From contig CAKPKU010000001.1 in the NCBI GenBank assembly GCA_934167365.1, positions 1-64,000 on the forward strand: DNA of 64,000 nucleotides, read 5' to 3'. The notes under the pieces were generated by a model that saw nothing but the letters and a program-made list of their open reading frames with translations, made no database searches and had not been told where the DNA came from. Position 1 is the first letter of the stretch. Every line of letters starts with the position of its first letter. The stretch is from an uncultured Clostridia bacterium. GTDB lineage: Bacteria; Bacillota; Clostridia; TANB77; CAG-508. This document shows positions 1-8,381 of this stretch, one piece after another. The position numbers and the translations under genes are program-made.

Positions 1-54
1 CAATCTTATTAACTTCACTAATTCCATTGGCAAACATCTTAATATAAACTCCAT
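1..54 (-). CDS. Possible 5' end of a gene running off the window
   Basis: An ATG at 54 on the minus strand has a good ribosome binding site (AAAGGAGTG, about 5 nt upstream) and opens 18 codons without a stop before the window ends. The next frame is also open and reads MFANGISEVNKI from an inner ATG, but that ATG lies too far from the ribosome binding site. The product cannot be named from so little sequence; only the start signal supports this entry. Confidence 0.35.
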   Translation of the reverse strand, partial: MEFILRCLPMELVKLIRL

Positions 55-111
55 AAACTCACTCCTTTTTATTAAAAATTCTATTAACAACAATAGCGAA
101 TAAAGTCCGCG

Positions 112-271
112 TTAAATTGTTCGCACGCCAAAATTACGCAATAATTTTGGATGCAATGTTTTGGAGAAGCCTTTTTGTATAATAGGAAATTGCTTTTTTA
201 GAATAATAAATCAATCAAATTTATCATTAAATTAATTTATACCTATGTATAGAGCTTTCCTATTATACAAA
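112..271. repeat. Dispersed intergenic repeat, copy 1, with 16-bp terminal inverted repeats
   Basis: This stretch recurs, with substitutions, at 3688-3845. The left part (about 119-158) holds a hairpin, CAAAATTA-cgcaa-TAATTTTG, flanked by GCA/TGC that can extend the stem. The right part (174-271) is bounded by a perfect 16-bp inverted repeat, TTTGTATAATAGGAAA and TTTCCTATTATACAAA, around a 66-bp AT-rich centre. It has no coding capacity. It looks like a miniature non-autonomous element or a structured intergenic repeat; no transposase gene is nearby. Confidence 0.75.
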
Positions 272-312
272 AAAATAAGCATACTATTATAATAGTATGC
301 TTATTTTTTTAT
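269..312 (-). terminator. Terminator after yebC
   Basis: A near-perfect palindrome centred between 290 and 291 (AAGCATACTATTAT / ATAATAGTATGCTT) is flanked by A and T runs, so it can terminate transcription in both directions. It sits directly after the yebC stop codon and touches the right end of repeat copy 1. Confidence 0.85.
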
Positions 313-313
313 T

Positions 314-1039
314 TTATTCTTCCCAATTGTGATATACATTTAATACATCATCTAAATCATCTAAATTGTCTAACAATCTTTGCATTTTCTCAGCTGATTT
401 TTCATCTAGCTCAACTGTTGTTGTAGGTACCATTTTCACTTCAGCTTCCAAAAATTCTAAACCTTGTTCCTCCAATTTTTCTCTAACTTGTGAAAAATCT
501 GATGGATCTGTTGTTATTTCATAAACTTCTTCATCTGCTGAAAAATCTTCTGCACCTGCATCTAAAGCAATCATCATTAAGTCATCTTCTGATAAATCAG
601 TTGTTGTTTTATCTATAACAATTACACCTTTTTTATTAAATAAATATGATACACATCCTGTTGTTCCTAAATTTCCACCAGCTTTATCAAAAACATGGCG
701 AACATCAGCTGCTGTTCTATTTTTATTATCAGTACTAGCTTCAACAATTACTGCAACTCCATTTGTACCATATCCTTCATATATCATTTCTTCATAATTT
801 GCACTATCTGTTGCACCAGCTGCTTTTTTAATTGCATTATTAATTGTATCATTTGGCATATTAGCTGCTTTACATTTTGCTATTACATCTTTTAATTTGG
901 AATTACCTGCTGGATCTGGACCACCTGCTTTTACTGCTATTAATAATTCTCTTCCTAATTTTGTAAAAATCTTACCTCTTGCTGCATCAGCTTTTCCTTT
1001 TTTTGCTTGTATGTTGTGCCATTTTGAATGTCCTGACAT
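314..1039 (-). CDS. yebC: YebC/PmpR family regulator
   Basis: This is a 241-residue cytoplasmic protein of the YebC (DUF28) family, close to the usual length. The N-terminus carries the family signature [16 protein letters not shown] followed by [12 protein letters not shown]. Members bind DNA as transcription regulators, and recent work on the family links some of them to rescue of ribosomes stalled on proline-rich stretches; which role applies here cannot be told from sequence. The ATG at 1039 has an excellent ribosome binding site (AAAAGGAGG, 7 nt upstream). The gene stands alone between its own leader and a strong terminator. Confidence 0.95.
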   Translation of the reverse strand: MSGHSKWHNIQAKKGKADAARGKIFTKLGRELLIAVKAGGPDPAGNSKLKDVIAKCKAANMPNDTINNAIKKAAGATDSANYEEMIYEGYGTNGVAVIVEASTDNKNRTAADVRHVFDKAGGNLGTTGCVSYLFNKKGVIVIDKTTTDLSEDDLMMIALDAGAEDFSADEEVYEITTDPSDFSQVREKLEEQGLEFLEAEVKMVPTTTVELDEKSAEKMQRLLDNLDDLDDVLNVYHNWEE

Positions 1040-1260
1040 GTTAATTCCTCCTTTTTATAAAAAATCTTATATATTGCATTATAACTAAAAAATGCAATTC
1101 TAAAATATTTTACCATACTTTTCGCACTTTGTGTAGTGATTTTTTAAATTTTTGATAGTTTTACACTTTGTAAAAAGATTTCTAAATTAAAAGCTAAATA
1201 TTAGATTTCAAGTAAGAACTGGATTTTTCATAATATCTAAAAAATATATAATTAAAATAA

Positions 1261-1307
1261 AAGAAAAATAGATTCTAGTTAAAGTTATAACCTGAATCTA
1301 TTTTCTA
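1261..1307 (-). terminator. Terminator after the 132-residue membrane protein
   Basis: The inverted repeat AAATAGATTC / GAATCTATTT, with A-rich and T-rich flanks, lies just beyond the stop codon at 1315. It fits a factor-independent terminator. Confidence 0.7.
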
Positions 1308-1314
1308 TTATTAA

Positions 1315-1713
1315 CTATTCATTATGCCAAAGTAACCACCTTCTTATTTCGATTAGTATACTTATTAAACTTTCAGCCCGATAATCTAGTTCCTCAATAT
1401 CGAGCTCTTTAAAATTATCTTCATACACTTCTAATAAACATTCAGCATTTTTTTTTATATTTTCTAATCCAATTTTTTTCATACTTGTCTGAACTTCCAG
1501 AAATTCAGATTTACTTATTCCAGAATTTTCAATCAATGTTTCTAAAACATCAGTTTCTCTATTTGCAAAATTATAAAATAGTTTGAAAGACCTCATAACC
1601 CTATCATATTCAGTTAGAAATCTGACAACAAGCATTTTCCATCTCCATCTTATATACATTGCATGTCCAATCATAAGACCTATTATAAATGCAAATAATA
1701 AGAGATACTTCAC
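1315..1713 (-). CDS. Hypothetical membrane-anchored protein, 132 residues
   Basis: I do not recognise a family. Residues 3-20 (YLLLFAFIIGLMIGHAMY) form one membrane segment followed by a basic stretch (RWRWK), which suggests an N-in anchor with the rest in the cytoplasm or a short signal anchor. Residues 25-132 are charged and predicted helical, with no cysteine pattern or catalytic motif that I can see. Translation starts at GTG, 6 nt after a strong GGAGGAG. It precedes no close partner and ends in its own terminator, so it is probably monocistronic. Confidence 0.7.
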   Translation of the reverse strand: MKYLLLFAFIIGLMIGHAMYIRWRWKMLVVRFLTEYDRVMRSFKLFYNFANRETDVLETLIENSGISKSEFLEVQTSMKKIGLENIKKNAECLLEVYEDNFKELDIEELDYRAESLISILIEIRRWLLWHNE

Positions 1714-1780
1714 AAAAACTCCTCCTTTTGGAATTTAATGATATTATTGTACTCCTTTTACATAATATTGTCAAGTTTTT

Positions 1781-2041
1781 CTATAATATTAGTTTTAATA
1801 CAATCAATAATATAACCCCAGGTATTCCCAACACTCCAGAGCACAATATAGTTCCCCAATTCAACCCAATATGAAAATTAAATCCACTTCCAATTAAATT
1901 TATTACATATATTAAAACTCCACCCACAATAGAATTAAATACTAACTTCAAAATCTTCTTCAATGGCCAAATACACAATTTTCCTATCACAAAAATCATT
2001 ACTATACATCCAAAATAAACTAAAAAAGCATAATTTTCCAA
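1781..2041 (-). CDS. bofA: BofA-like pro-sigma-K processing inhibitor
   Basis: A small membrane protein with two hydrophobic segments. The C-terminal half, from NSIVGGVLIYVINLIG to GIPGVILLIVLKLIL, matches the conserved part of BofA. In Bacillus, BofA sits in the outer forespore membrane with SpoIVFA and holds back the SpoIVFB protease that activates sigma-K; the same role in a clostridial relative is an inference. I chose a TTG start (86 residues) because AGAGGTGA lies 6 nt before it; a GTG three codons upstream overlaps that ribosome binding site. Its presence supports a spore-forming host. Confidence 0.85.
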   Translation of the reverse strand: MENYAFLVYFGCIVMIFVIGKLCIWPLKKILKLVFNSIVGGVLIYVINLIGSGFNFHIGLNWGTILCSGVLGIPGVILLIVLKLIL

Positions 2042-2112
2042 ACCAATCACCTCTTTATATAGTATTTATGATAATTATTGGACAATTATGCTTTATATTC
2101 ACACATTATATT

Positions 2113-3663
2113 CTATTCTTTTTCTAAAACCGCTATTGCACACTTTATTCCATCAACAGCAGCAGACATTATCCCCCCTGCATATCCAGCACCTTCACCA
2201 CAAGGATATATTCCCTTAATATTTGAAACCTTATTTTCATCTCTTGTTATTTGAACAGGTGATGAACTCCTAGTTTCAACTCCTGTCAATATAGCATCAG
2301 GATTTGCAAAACCTTTTATAGATTTATCAAAATACTTAATACCCTCTACCAAAGTTTTTGCCACAAAATCTGGCAAAATTTCATTTAAATTTGAAAGTGT
2401 AACTCCTGGTTTATATGTTGGCTTTATTGTTCCTATATAATCAGATTTTCTATTCAATTCAAAATCTTCAAATCTTTGTATTGGAGCATTATAATTTCCG
2501 CCTCCCAATTTAAAAGCCTTTTCCTCTAAATCCTTCTGAAAGTACATTCCCTCTAAAGGTGATTCTCCTTTAAAATCGTTTGGAGTTACATTCACTAAAA
2601 CTGCACTATTTGCATTTTCACCAGATCTTGAAAATGTACTCATTCCATTTGTAACAATTGTTCCTTCTTCACTTGATGATGCAATAACAGTTCCACCCGG
2701 ACACATACAAAATGTATAACAAGATCTTTCATCTCCATGATATGCCATTTTATATTCAGCAGGTGGTAATTTTAGTTTTGTTTCATTTCCATATTGAGAT
2801 TCATTGATCATTTTTTGATTATGCTCTATTCTTACTCCCACAGAAAAGTTCTTTTTCTCCATTTTTACACCTTTTTCATATAGTTTTTCAAATGTGGACC
2901 TTGCACTATGTCCTATTGCTAAAATTACTGTATCAGTTTCTATTTTTTTACTACAAATTACAGCTTTTATTTCAGAATTCTGTATTTCAAAATCAACAAC
3001 TTTTTCATTAAATATGAACTCTCCACCTAACTCAATTATCTTATTTCTCATATTTCTTATAATATTTATTAAGTTATCTGTTCCTATATGTGGTTTATTT
3101 ATATATAAAATTTGTTTTGGTGCTCCAAAATTATAAAACTCTTCTAACACTTTTTTACACAACGGATTATGAATTCCACTCGTTAATTTTCCATCAGAAA
3201 ATGTACCTGCACCACCTTCACCAAATTGTACATTTGATAAAGTATTCAATTTTCCTGTTTTTAAAAATTCATCAACATCCTTTTTTCTTTCATCAACAGT
3301 TTTCCCTTGCTCTATAATTATTGGCTTTATGCCATTTTGTACTAATGTAAGAGCAGAAAATAAACCTGCTGGTCCTGCACCTATTATTACTGGCATTTTA
3401 GTTGATTTTCTTAAAACGGCAATCTTATAATCCTCTACTTTTTCAACTTTTTGTGCATTTTTTATTTTATTCTCATTTTTACATTCTAGCTCAACTGAAT
3501 AATTATAAAATATATCTGATTTATTGCGTGCATCTATTGATTTTTTTATTATTCTTTTTTGTATTATATCGTTTTCGTTAATTTTATATTTTTTTGCTAT
3601 ATATGCAAATAATTCATCTTCGGAAATATCTGATCTTATTTTTACATTTGATATTTTTATCAT
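2113..3663 (-). CDS. FAD-dependent dehydrogenase (COG2509 type)
   Basis: A 516-residue flavoprotein. The dinucleotide-binding motif IIGAGPAGLFSAL lies at about residue 95, after an N-terminal domain of about 90 residues that is typical of this family. Further conserved stretches are FGEGGAGTFSDGKL, ILAIGHSARSTFEKL, MCPGGTVIASSSE and, near the end, GIYPCGEGAGYAGGI. The substrate is unknown in the family as a whole, so only the cofactor class is assigned. It starts at an ATG with a weak GAGAAAT site. Repeat copy 2 lies immediately upstream of the start and may contain its promoter. Confidence 0.9.
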   Translation of the reverse strand: MIKISNVKIRSDISEDELFAYIAKKYKINENDIIQKRIIKKSIDARNKSDIFYNYSVELECKNENKIKNAQKVEKVEDYKIAVLRKSTKMPVIIGAGPAGLFSALTLVQNGIKPIIIEQGKTVDERKKDVDEFLKTGKLNTLSNVQFGEGGAGTFSDGKLTSGIHNPLCKKVLEEFYNFGAPKQILYINKPHIGTDNLINIIRNMRNKIIELGGEFIFNEKVVDFEIQNSEIKAVICSKKIETDTVILAIGHSARSTFEKLYEKGVKMEKKNFSVGVRIEHNQKMINESQYGNETKLKLPPAEYKMAYHGDERSCYTFCMCPGGTVIASSSEEGTIVTNGMSTFSRSGENANSAVLVNVTPNDFKGESPLEGMYFQKDLEEKAFKLGGGNYNAPIQRFEDFELNRKSDYIGTIKPTYKPGVTLSNLNEILPDFVAKTLVEGIKYFDKSIKGFANPDAILTGVETRSSSPVQITRDENKVSNIKGIYPCGEGAGYAGGIMSAAVDGIKCAIAVLEKE

Positions 3664-3687
3664 ATTTATTTCTCATTTCTTTCAAAT

Positions 3688-3905
3688 TTAAATTGTTCGC
3701 ACATCAAAATTATACAGTAATTTTGTGTGCAATGTTTTGGCGAAGTCTTTTTGTATAATAGGAAATTGCTTTTTTTAGAATAATAAATCAATCAAATTTA
3801 CCATTAAATTAATTTATACCTATGTATAGAACTTTCCTATTATAGAACAAATCAACTTTACCGTTAATATGTACGTATATGTAGAGTTTTTCTATTATAG
3901 AGCAA
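3688..3905. repeat. Dispersed intergenic repeat, copy 2, with a partial duplication
   Basis: Positions 3688-3845 align along their length with 112-270. The hairpin is kept (CAAAATTA-tacag-TAATTTTG), as is the left terminal sequence TTTGTATAATAGGAAA. The right terminus has changed (TATTATAGAACAAA). The right half is then repeated in degenerate form at about 3846-3905 (ACTTTACCGTTAATATG... ending TTTTTCTATTATAGAGCAAA). It occupies almost the whole spacer between the FAD dehydrogenase and the hydroxyacid dehydrogenase. Confidence 0.75.
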
Positions 3906-3940
3906 AGTTCATCTTAATTCTTATTATTAATAAATTTAAT

Positions 3941-3958
3941 GCGGGTTATATAACCCGC
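3941..3958 (-). terminator. Terminator-like hairpin after the hydroxyacid dehydrogenase
   Basis: A perfect 18-bp palindrome (GCGGGTTATATAACCCGC) begins 5 nt past the stop codon. The GC-rich outer stem stands out in this AT-rich sequence. Only a weak T-rich stretch follows, so termination efficiency is uncertain. Confidence 0.65.
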
Positions 3959-3963
3959 TAATA

Positions 3964-4953
3964 TTATCTTATTTCATTTACGCATTCACCTTTGCTAAAT
4001 ATGTCTGAAATATTTTGGCATGTGTCTAATGCTATTTTATTTAATGCTTCAGATGTGAAAAACGCTTGATGTGATGTTATTATTACATTTGGCATAGATA
4101 TTAGCAATGATAAATTTTTATCTCTTTTATATGAGCCTGATAAATCTCTTAAGAAGAACTCTTCTTCATTTTCATAAACATCAAGTCCAACTCCACCAAT
4201 TTTATTGTTTGACATTGCTTCTATTAGGTCTTCTGTACAAACTAATTTACCTCTACTAGAATTTATTATTATTACATTTTCTTTCATTAATGATAATGTT
4301 TTTTTATTAATTATATATTCTGTTTCAGCTGTTAATGGGCAATGTAATGATATAATGTCAGATTTTTCACATAGCTCTTCTAATGAAACATATTCAAACC
4401 CTAGCTCTTTACTAGCTTGTTCATCTTTATATACATCATATGCTAGTACATTTGTTCCAAATCCTTTCATTATTTGAATAAATACTTTTCCTATTTTTCC
4501 AGTACCTATTACACCTACTGTTTTTCCATGTAAATCAAACCCTAATAAACCATCTAATGAAAAATTATATTTTTTTACACGTTGATATGATTTATATATT
4601 TTTCTATTTATATTTAATAATAATGCAGCAGCATGCTCTGCAACAGCATATGGTGAATATTTAGGTACTCTTACAACTTTTAAGTTTCCTAAATTGTTTA
4701 AATCTACATTGTTAAATCCTGCACATCTTAATGCTACTAATTTTACTCCATATTCATTTAATTTATCTAAAACAGGCTTGTCTGCTTTATCATTTACAAA
4801 TATGCAAACAACATCAAAGCCTTTTGCTAATTTTACAGTTTCTGAATTTAGTCGTGATTCATAATATTTTATTTCATAACCAAAATCCTTATTATATTTG
4901 TCAAATAAATTGATATCATAATCTTTAGTATCAAAAAAAGCTATTTTAATCAT
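3964..4953 (-). CDS. D-2-hydroxyacid dehydrogenase (D-lactate dehydrogenase type)
   Basis: A 329-residue NAD-dependent oxidoreductase, the normal length for fermentative D-lactate dehydrogenases (LdhA type). It shows the Rossmann motif VGVIGTGKIGKV (about 148-159), the conserved HCPLTAETEYIIN segment, INSSRGKLV with the substrate-binding Arg, the ENEEEFF segment with the catalytic-relay Glu, and the catalytic His in ITSHQAFFT near the end. It probably reduces pyruvate to D-lactate with NADH in the cytoplasm, although other 2-ketoacids are possible. AAGAAGGGACTGG precedes the ATG. It is a single gene with its own terminator. Confidence 0.9.
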   Translation of the reverse strand: MIKIAFFDTKDYDINLFDKYNKDFGYEIKYYESRLNSETVKLAKGFDVVCIFVNDKADKPVLDKLNEYGVKLVALRCAGFNNVDLNNLGNLKVVRVPKYSPYAVAEHAAALLLNINRKIYKSYQRVKKYNFSLDGLLGFDLHGKTVGVIGTGKIGKVFIQIMKGFGTNVLAYDVYKDEQASKELGFEYVSLEELCEKSDIISLHCPLTAETEYIINKKTLSLMKENVIIINSSRGKLVCTEDLIEAMSNNKIGGVGLDVYENEEEFFLRDLSGSYKRDKNLSLLISMPNVIITSHQAFFTSEALNKIALDTCQNISDIFSKGECVNEIR

Positions 4954-5155
4954 ATATTTACCAGTCCCTTCTTACTGCATTTTTTAATATATAAATGCTT
5001 TAAATTCACCATATAATTATACTTCAAAAATTCCCCATATTCAATAAATTTTTACAAATCTCTGAATATTATATTTAAATTTTTTGTTTTAAAATACCCA
5101 GAGCCATAAAGATGGGAATATACTTTTTCCTCATCTTTTATTTAATAACCACTAA

Positions 5156-5440
5156 TTATGCTTTTTTTGCATTACTATTTATTCTAAAATCTACCTTTTC
5201 TTCTATATTTACTGTAATGCCCTGTAACTTTGCTTTTCCTAATAAGTAATCTAGTTTTGCTTGCTCAGCTTTTATTGTATATAAAAAATAATCTATTAGC
5301 TCTCCATCTGCATATTCATAATTTATATTTGCTTCTTTTATTTTTTTTTGAGTTATTAAAATATTATTCATTAGCTCTCTTTTTTTTTCATCTGAACTCT
5401 TTTCTGGAATAAAACTTTCTTTACTATACTCTTTTGTCAT
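5156..5440 (-). CDS. DUF2508 (YaaL-like) family protein
   Basis: A 94-residue cytoplasmic protein. The central stretch NINYEYADGELIDYFLYTIKAEQAKLDYLL matches the DUF2508/YaaL pattern in spirit (shown here only as its key part: ELIDYFLYTIKAEQAKLDYL). The function is unknown. I start it at the ATG at 5440 because GGAGGAAG lies 5 nt upstream; the open frame extends 20 codons further but without a ribosome binding site. In many Firmicutes yaaL sits next to bofA; here bofA is about 3 kb away, with two metabolic genes and a repeat between them. Confidence 0.75.
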   Translation of the reverse strand: MTKEYSKESFIPEKSSDEKKRELMNNILITQKKIKEANINYEYADGELIDYFLYTIKAEQAKLDYLLGKAKLQGITVNIEEKVDFRINSNAKKA

Positions 5441-5509
5441 ATGTACTTCCTCCAATTTATTATTACTAGTAGTATATTCCAATATTTTACAATTATTCAT
5501 GAAATAAAT

Positions 5510-5545
5510 AAAAAAAGTATTAGTTGTAAACTAATACTTTTTTTA
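5510..5545 (-). terminator. Terminator after the secreted serine-hydrolase-like gene
   Basis: A perfect 10-bp stem (AGTATTAGTT / AACTAATACT) with a 3-nt loop, flanked by A6 and T7 runs, lies 12 nt past the stop codon at 5558. It also sits just upstream of the DUF2508 gene. Confidence 0.85.
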
Positions 5546-5557
5546 TTTTACTAAATT

Positions 5558-7159
5558 TTAATCTACAGAATCCATAAAATTCGTTAAGTCGGTAGCAATT
5601 GCTTCTACCAAATTGTTATTATATGTTCCTCCTCTTCGTTCAGTAAGAATTATCATTAAGTACCTTTTTCCGTTTTTCAAGGTAATCACTGCGCAATCAT
5701 TGGATGTACCAGACCTTCCATTATACCAACCACTTTTGTGTGCAACAGTACAATCTAATGTCGTATACTTATTTATTGCATTCCTTATTGGCGAACTTTC
5801 AGCCTTTTCCAAAATACTCCATAATAATTCACTTTCGGTACTTTTGCTTTGATCGCAATAATTAACTATCGCCTTCCATTCAATAGCTCTATTTTCAAGA
5901 TTAGCAAAGCCCATTACATTTGCTTTAGAAACCACGGAAGTTGAACCTATTTTTTTTAGCCAGTTATTGAAATTTTGTATTCCAAAATGATCCAACAAAA
6001 CACAATATGCATCATTATCTGATACGACAATGCATTCTGTTAATAACTTTCTTATTGTATAATTACCACTACCGGTTTTCTGAATGTTTCCAGAACCTCC
6101 ATGAGCATGAAATGAATTTGTTCTGTCATAGTAAAGCTCCGTATCTAGTGTATCTCCTGATAATCCAGACTCTAGTTGTTGGCATACATATAGAGCTAAA
6201 GCAGCCTTAATAGTGCAACAACTTGAAAAAAAGTCTTCGTTTGAGTTGTTAAATTCTAACGATTTTCCAGAATCTAATGATTCTAGTTTCCACGCAATAT
6301 GGAAATCACTATATTTTTTGTAAATATCCAACAAACCATATTCATTAGTCAATACTGATTCATCTATTAGAATATTTTCATCACTCGCTTTTATCCCATA
6401 TTTACTTGGATTAACTAGATTCGTACTATCGTCTGGTTTAGCTTCTAATGTGTTTCCAATCGTACATTCCGTTGACAATTTTGTATTATATGTAGTAACA
6501 GTCGTAACTACTGGTTCAGTGCTTTCTTCCGTTGTAGTTATTGTCTGACTAGATTCTTCTGATGTCTGAACCACTTCTGGAGCAGTTTCTACAATGTCAC
6601 CATAATCTGTCATGCCAGTAGTAGTAACTACTGGAATATACTTATCATTATCGTCTGTTGTATATTCAACTGTCAAAGTAGTATATTGTTCAGTCAAAGT
6701 CACTTCAGTCTCTCTGGTTTCTTCTTCACTAGAAACTTCAACAGGCTCTGTTTTAAATTCGATTTCATTATCTGTTGGTATTTCATAATATATGTCTGTT
6801 TCATAATATGTTTCCGTCATGTTATATTGCTCTTCTGTTTCATCATATGTTTCCGTCATGTTATATTGCTCTTCCGTTTCACCACATGTTTCTGTCTTAT
6901 TGTATGTGGCTTCTGTTTGTACTACTACATCAGTTACTGTTGTCGCTGATATTTCTGTAGTATTTTCTGCTGCTTTAGTATTAGTAGCACTGTTAGTTGT
7001 TTGAGCTACTTCTTCATAATACTTACTTGTTTCATTTGTATACTTGAGATAATAGTCGTTATCTTGTTCTATAGAACCACAAGCTGTTGTAGTCATACTC
7101 CAACTAACTAAGATTACCATAATAATGGCATTCCTTCTTTTAGAATTGCTCTTTTTCAT
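5558..7159 (-). CDS. Secreted class-A beta-lactamase-like protein with Cys at the nucleophile position
   Basis: A 533-residue exported protein. Residues 1-27 form a basic and hydrophobic signal ending in TTAC, a possible lipobox (Cys27). Residues 28-250 are a Thr/Glu/Tyr-rich linker with a 13-residue tandem repeat. From about 265 the sequence has the class A beta-lactamase/transpeptidase fold pattern: SDN at 380-382 and a KSG triad at 475-477, followed by RSGTSNDCAVI. The S-x-x-K motif, however, reads C-T-I-K (Cys315, Lys318; codon TGC at 6215-6217). If the alignment holds, the nucleophile is Cys. It may be a wall-bound peptidase or an inactive binder rather than an antibiotic-hydrolysing enzyme. 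It is monocistronic. Confidence 0.8.
   Translation of the reverse strand: MKKSNSKRRNAIIMVILVSWSMTTTACGSIEQDNDYYLKYTNETSKYYEEVAQTTNSATNTKAAENTTEISATTVTDVVVQTEATYNKTETCGETEEQYNMTETYDETEEQYNMTETYYETDIYYEIPTDNEIEFKTEPVEVSSEEETRETEVTLTEQYTTLTVEYTTDDNDKYIPVVTTTGMTDYGDIVETAPEVVQTSEESSQTITTTEESTEPVVTTVTTYNTKLSTECTIGNTLEAKPDDSTNLVNPSKYGIKASDENILIDESVLTNEYGLLDIYKKYSDFHIAWKLESLDSGKSLEFNNSNEDFFSSCCTIKAALALYVCQQLESGLSGDTLDTELYYDRTNSFHAHGGSGNIQKTGSGNYTIRKLLTECIVVSDNDAYCVLLDHFGIQNFNNWLKKIGSTSVVSKANVMGFANLENRAIEWKAIVNYCDQSKSTESELLWSILEKAESSPIRNAINKYTTLDCTVAHKSGWYNGRSGTSNDCAVITLKNGKRYLMIILTERRGGTYNNNLVEAIATDLTNFMDSVD
6811..6888. repeat. 39-bp tandem repeat inside the linker of the serine-hydrolase-like gene
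   Basis: Two adjacent 39-bp units (6811-6849 and 6850-6888) differ at only a few bases and encode the 13-residue unit TETYDETEEQYNM. A degenerate third unit flanks them. The frame is kept, so copy number can change linker length without breaking the protein. Confidence 0.85.
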
Positions 7160-7361
7160 AAAAAATCCTCCTATAATATGAGCTTTAGGTATTTTACCTT
7201 TGGTCTTTTATATTAATACTTTTCTAAAATTATGTCAATATTTTTTTTAAATTTTTTATGAAATTTGGTTTTCATTACTATTTTAGCAATTAAAGTTTAT
7301 TTTAGATCTTTTAGTTAATATATTAAAATTTATTTTTATACAGTAATATTTCATAATATTA

Positions 7362-8159
7362 CTATTTTGTACCAGAAACTTTATTTCTAACATATTCATA
7401 TATCATTATTCCTGCTGCTACCGATGCATTTAAGCTTTCTGTTTTTCCAAGCATTGGAATTTTTACTTTATTATCAGCAATTTCTTGAATCTCTTTTGAT
7501 ACTCCATTTGCTTCATTTCCTATTACTATGACTTTTTTATTATATTGTATATCATATACACTATCATTTGTATCTAAAGCTGTTACAACTATTTCATATC
7601 CATTGTCTTTCATTTTTATTAAATCTTTTACTAAATCTTCTGATTTAATAACATTTACTCTAAATATTGCTCCCATTGTTGATCTTACAACTTTTGAATT
7701 AAATACATCTGCTGTTTCTTTTGATATAACTATTTGCTTCAAATTTGCGCTATCTACTGTTCTTAAAATAGTTCCTAAATTTCCTGGATCTTGTATTCCA
7801 TCTAATACAACTATAATATCTTCATCATATTTAACAGAGCTCTTTTTATCTGTATTTTTTATTACTGCTAGTATTCCTTGAGGATTAGATACATCTGTTA
7901 AAATATGAAAAACTTTGCTATCTACATATATACAGTCTAATTTTGCAATTTCATACATTAGTTTTTTATCAATAGAATCTTTATTTAGGCAATCTTCACA
8001 AATAATAATGTGCTCTATTTCAGCTTGCTCTTGAATTGCTTCTTCTATAAGTTTAATTCCTTCAATAATATATTTGCCGTAAATATCTCTATATTTTTTT
8101 TCTTTAAGTTTTTTTATGTTTTTTATTAATTCATTTTCTTTACTAGTAATTACTTGCAT
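7362..8159 (-). CDS. TrmH/SpoU family 23S rRNA 2'-O-methyltransferase
   Basis: A 265-residue SPOUT-class methyltransferase with the N-terminal substrate-binding domain (about 1-95) and the C-terminal knotted domain. The three SpoU motifs are present: LDGIQDPGNLGTILRT, VIVIGNEANGVS and IPMLGKTESLNASVAAGIM. The pattern fits RlmB/YsgA-type enzymes that methylate a ribose in 23S rRNA using S-adenosylmethionine; the exact nucleotide cannot be told. AGGAGGGACAT precedes the ATG. It follows mfd on the same strand after 222 bp, so it probably has its own promoter. Confidence 0.92.
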   Translation of the reverse strand: MQVITSKENELIKNIKKLKEKKYRDIYGKYIIEGIKLIEEAIQEQAEIEHIIICEDCLNKDSIDKKLMYEIAKLDCIYVDSKVFHILTDVSNPQGILAVIKNTDKKSSVKYDEDIIVVLDGIQDPGNLGTILRTVDSANLKQIVISKETADVFNSKVVRSTMGAIFRVNVIKSEDLVKDLIKMKDNGYEIVVTALDTNDSVYDIQYNKKVIVIGNEANGVSKEIQEIADNKVKIPMLGKTESLNASVAAGIMIYEYVRNKVSGTK

Positions 8160-8381
8160 ATGTCCCTCCTAATAAATAATATCTTGTTATGTATTTTTTT
8201 ACATTTGTAATCAAGATACTTATAAAATTACTTTTATTTCTAGACTATGTAATAAATTTTATACATAATATAGTTTTTAAGCCCTTTTATGTTGCATAAT
8301 CTAACAAGATTTATTATGCTATTTTCATTATAATTTATACTAGCTTTACATAGTATTTCTTTTTTATTTTTATAATTAAAT

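Noticed and set aside
6218..6232. Ser two residues before Cys315 as the true nucleophile of the beta-lactamase-like protein
   Set aside because: SxxK spacing from Lys318 falls on Cys315. Using the earlier Ser residues would leave no Lys three positions later.
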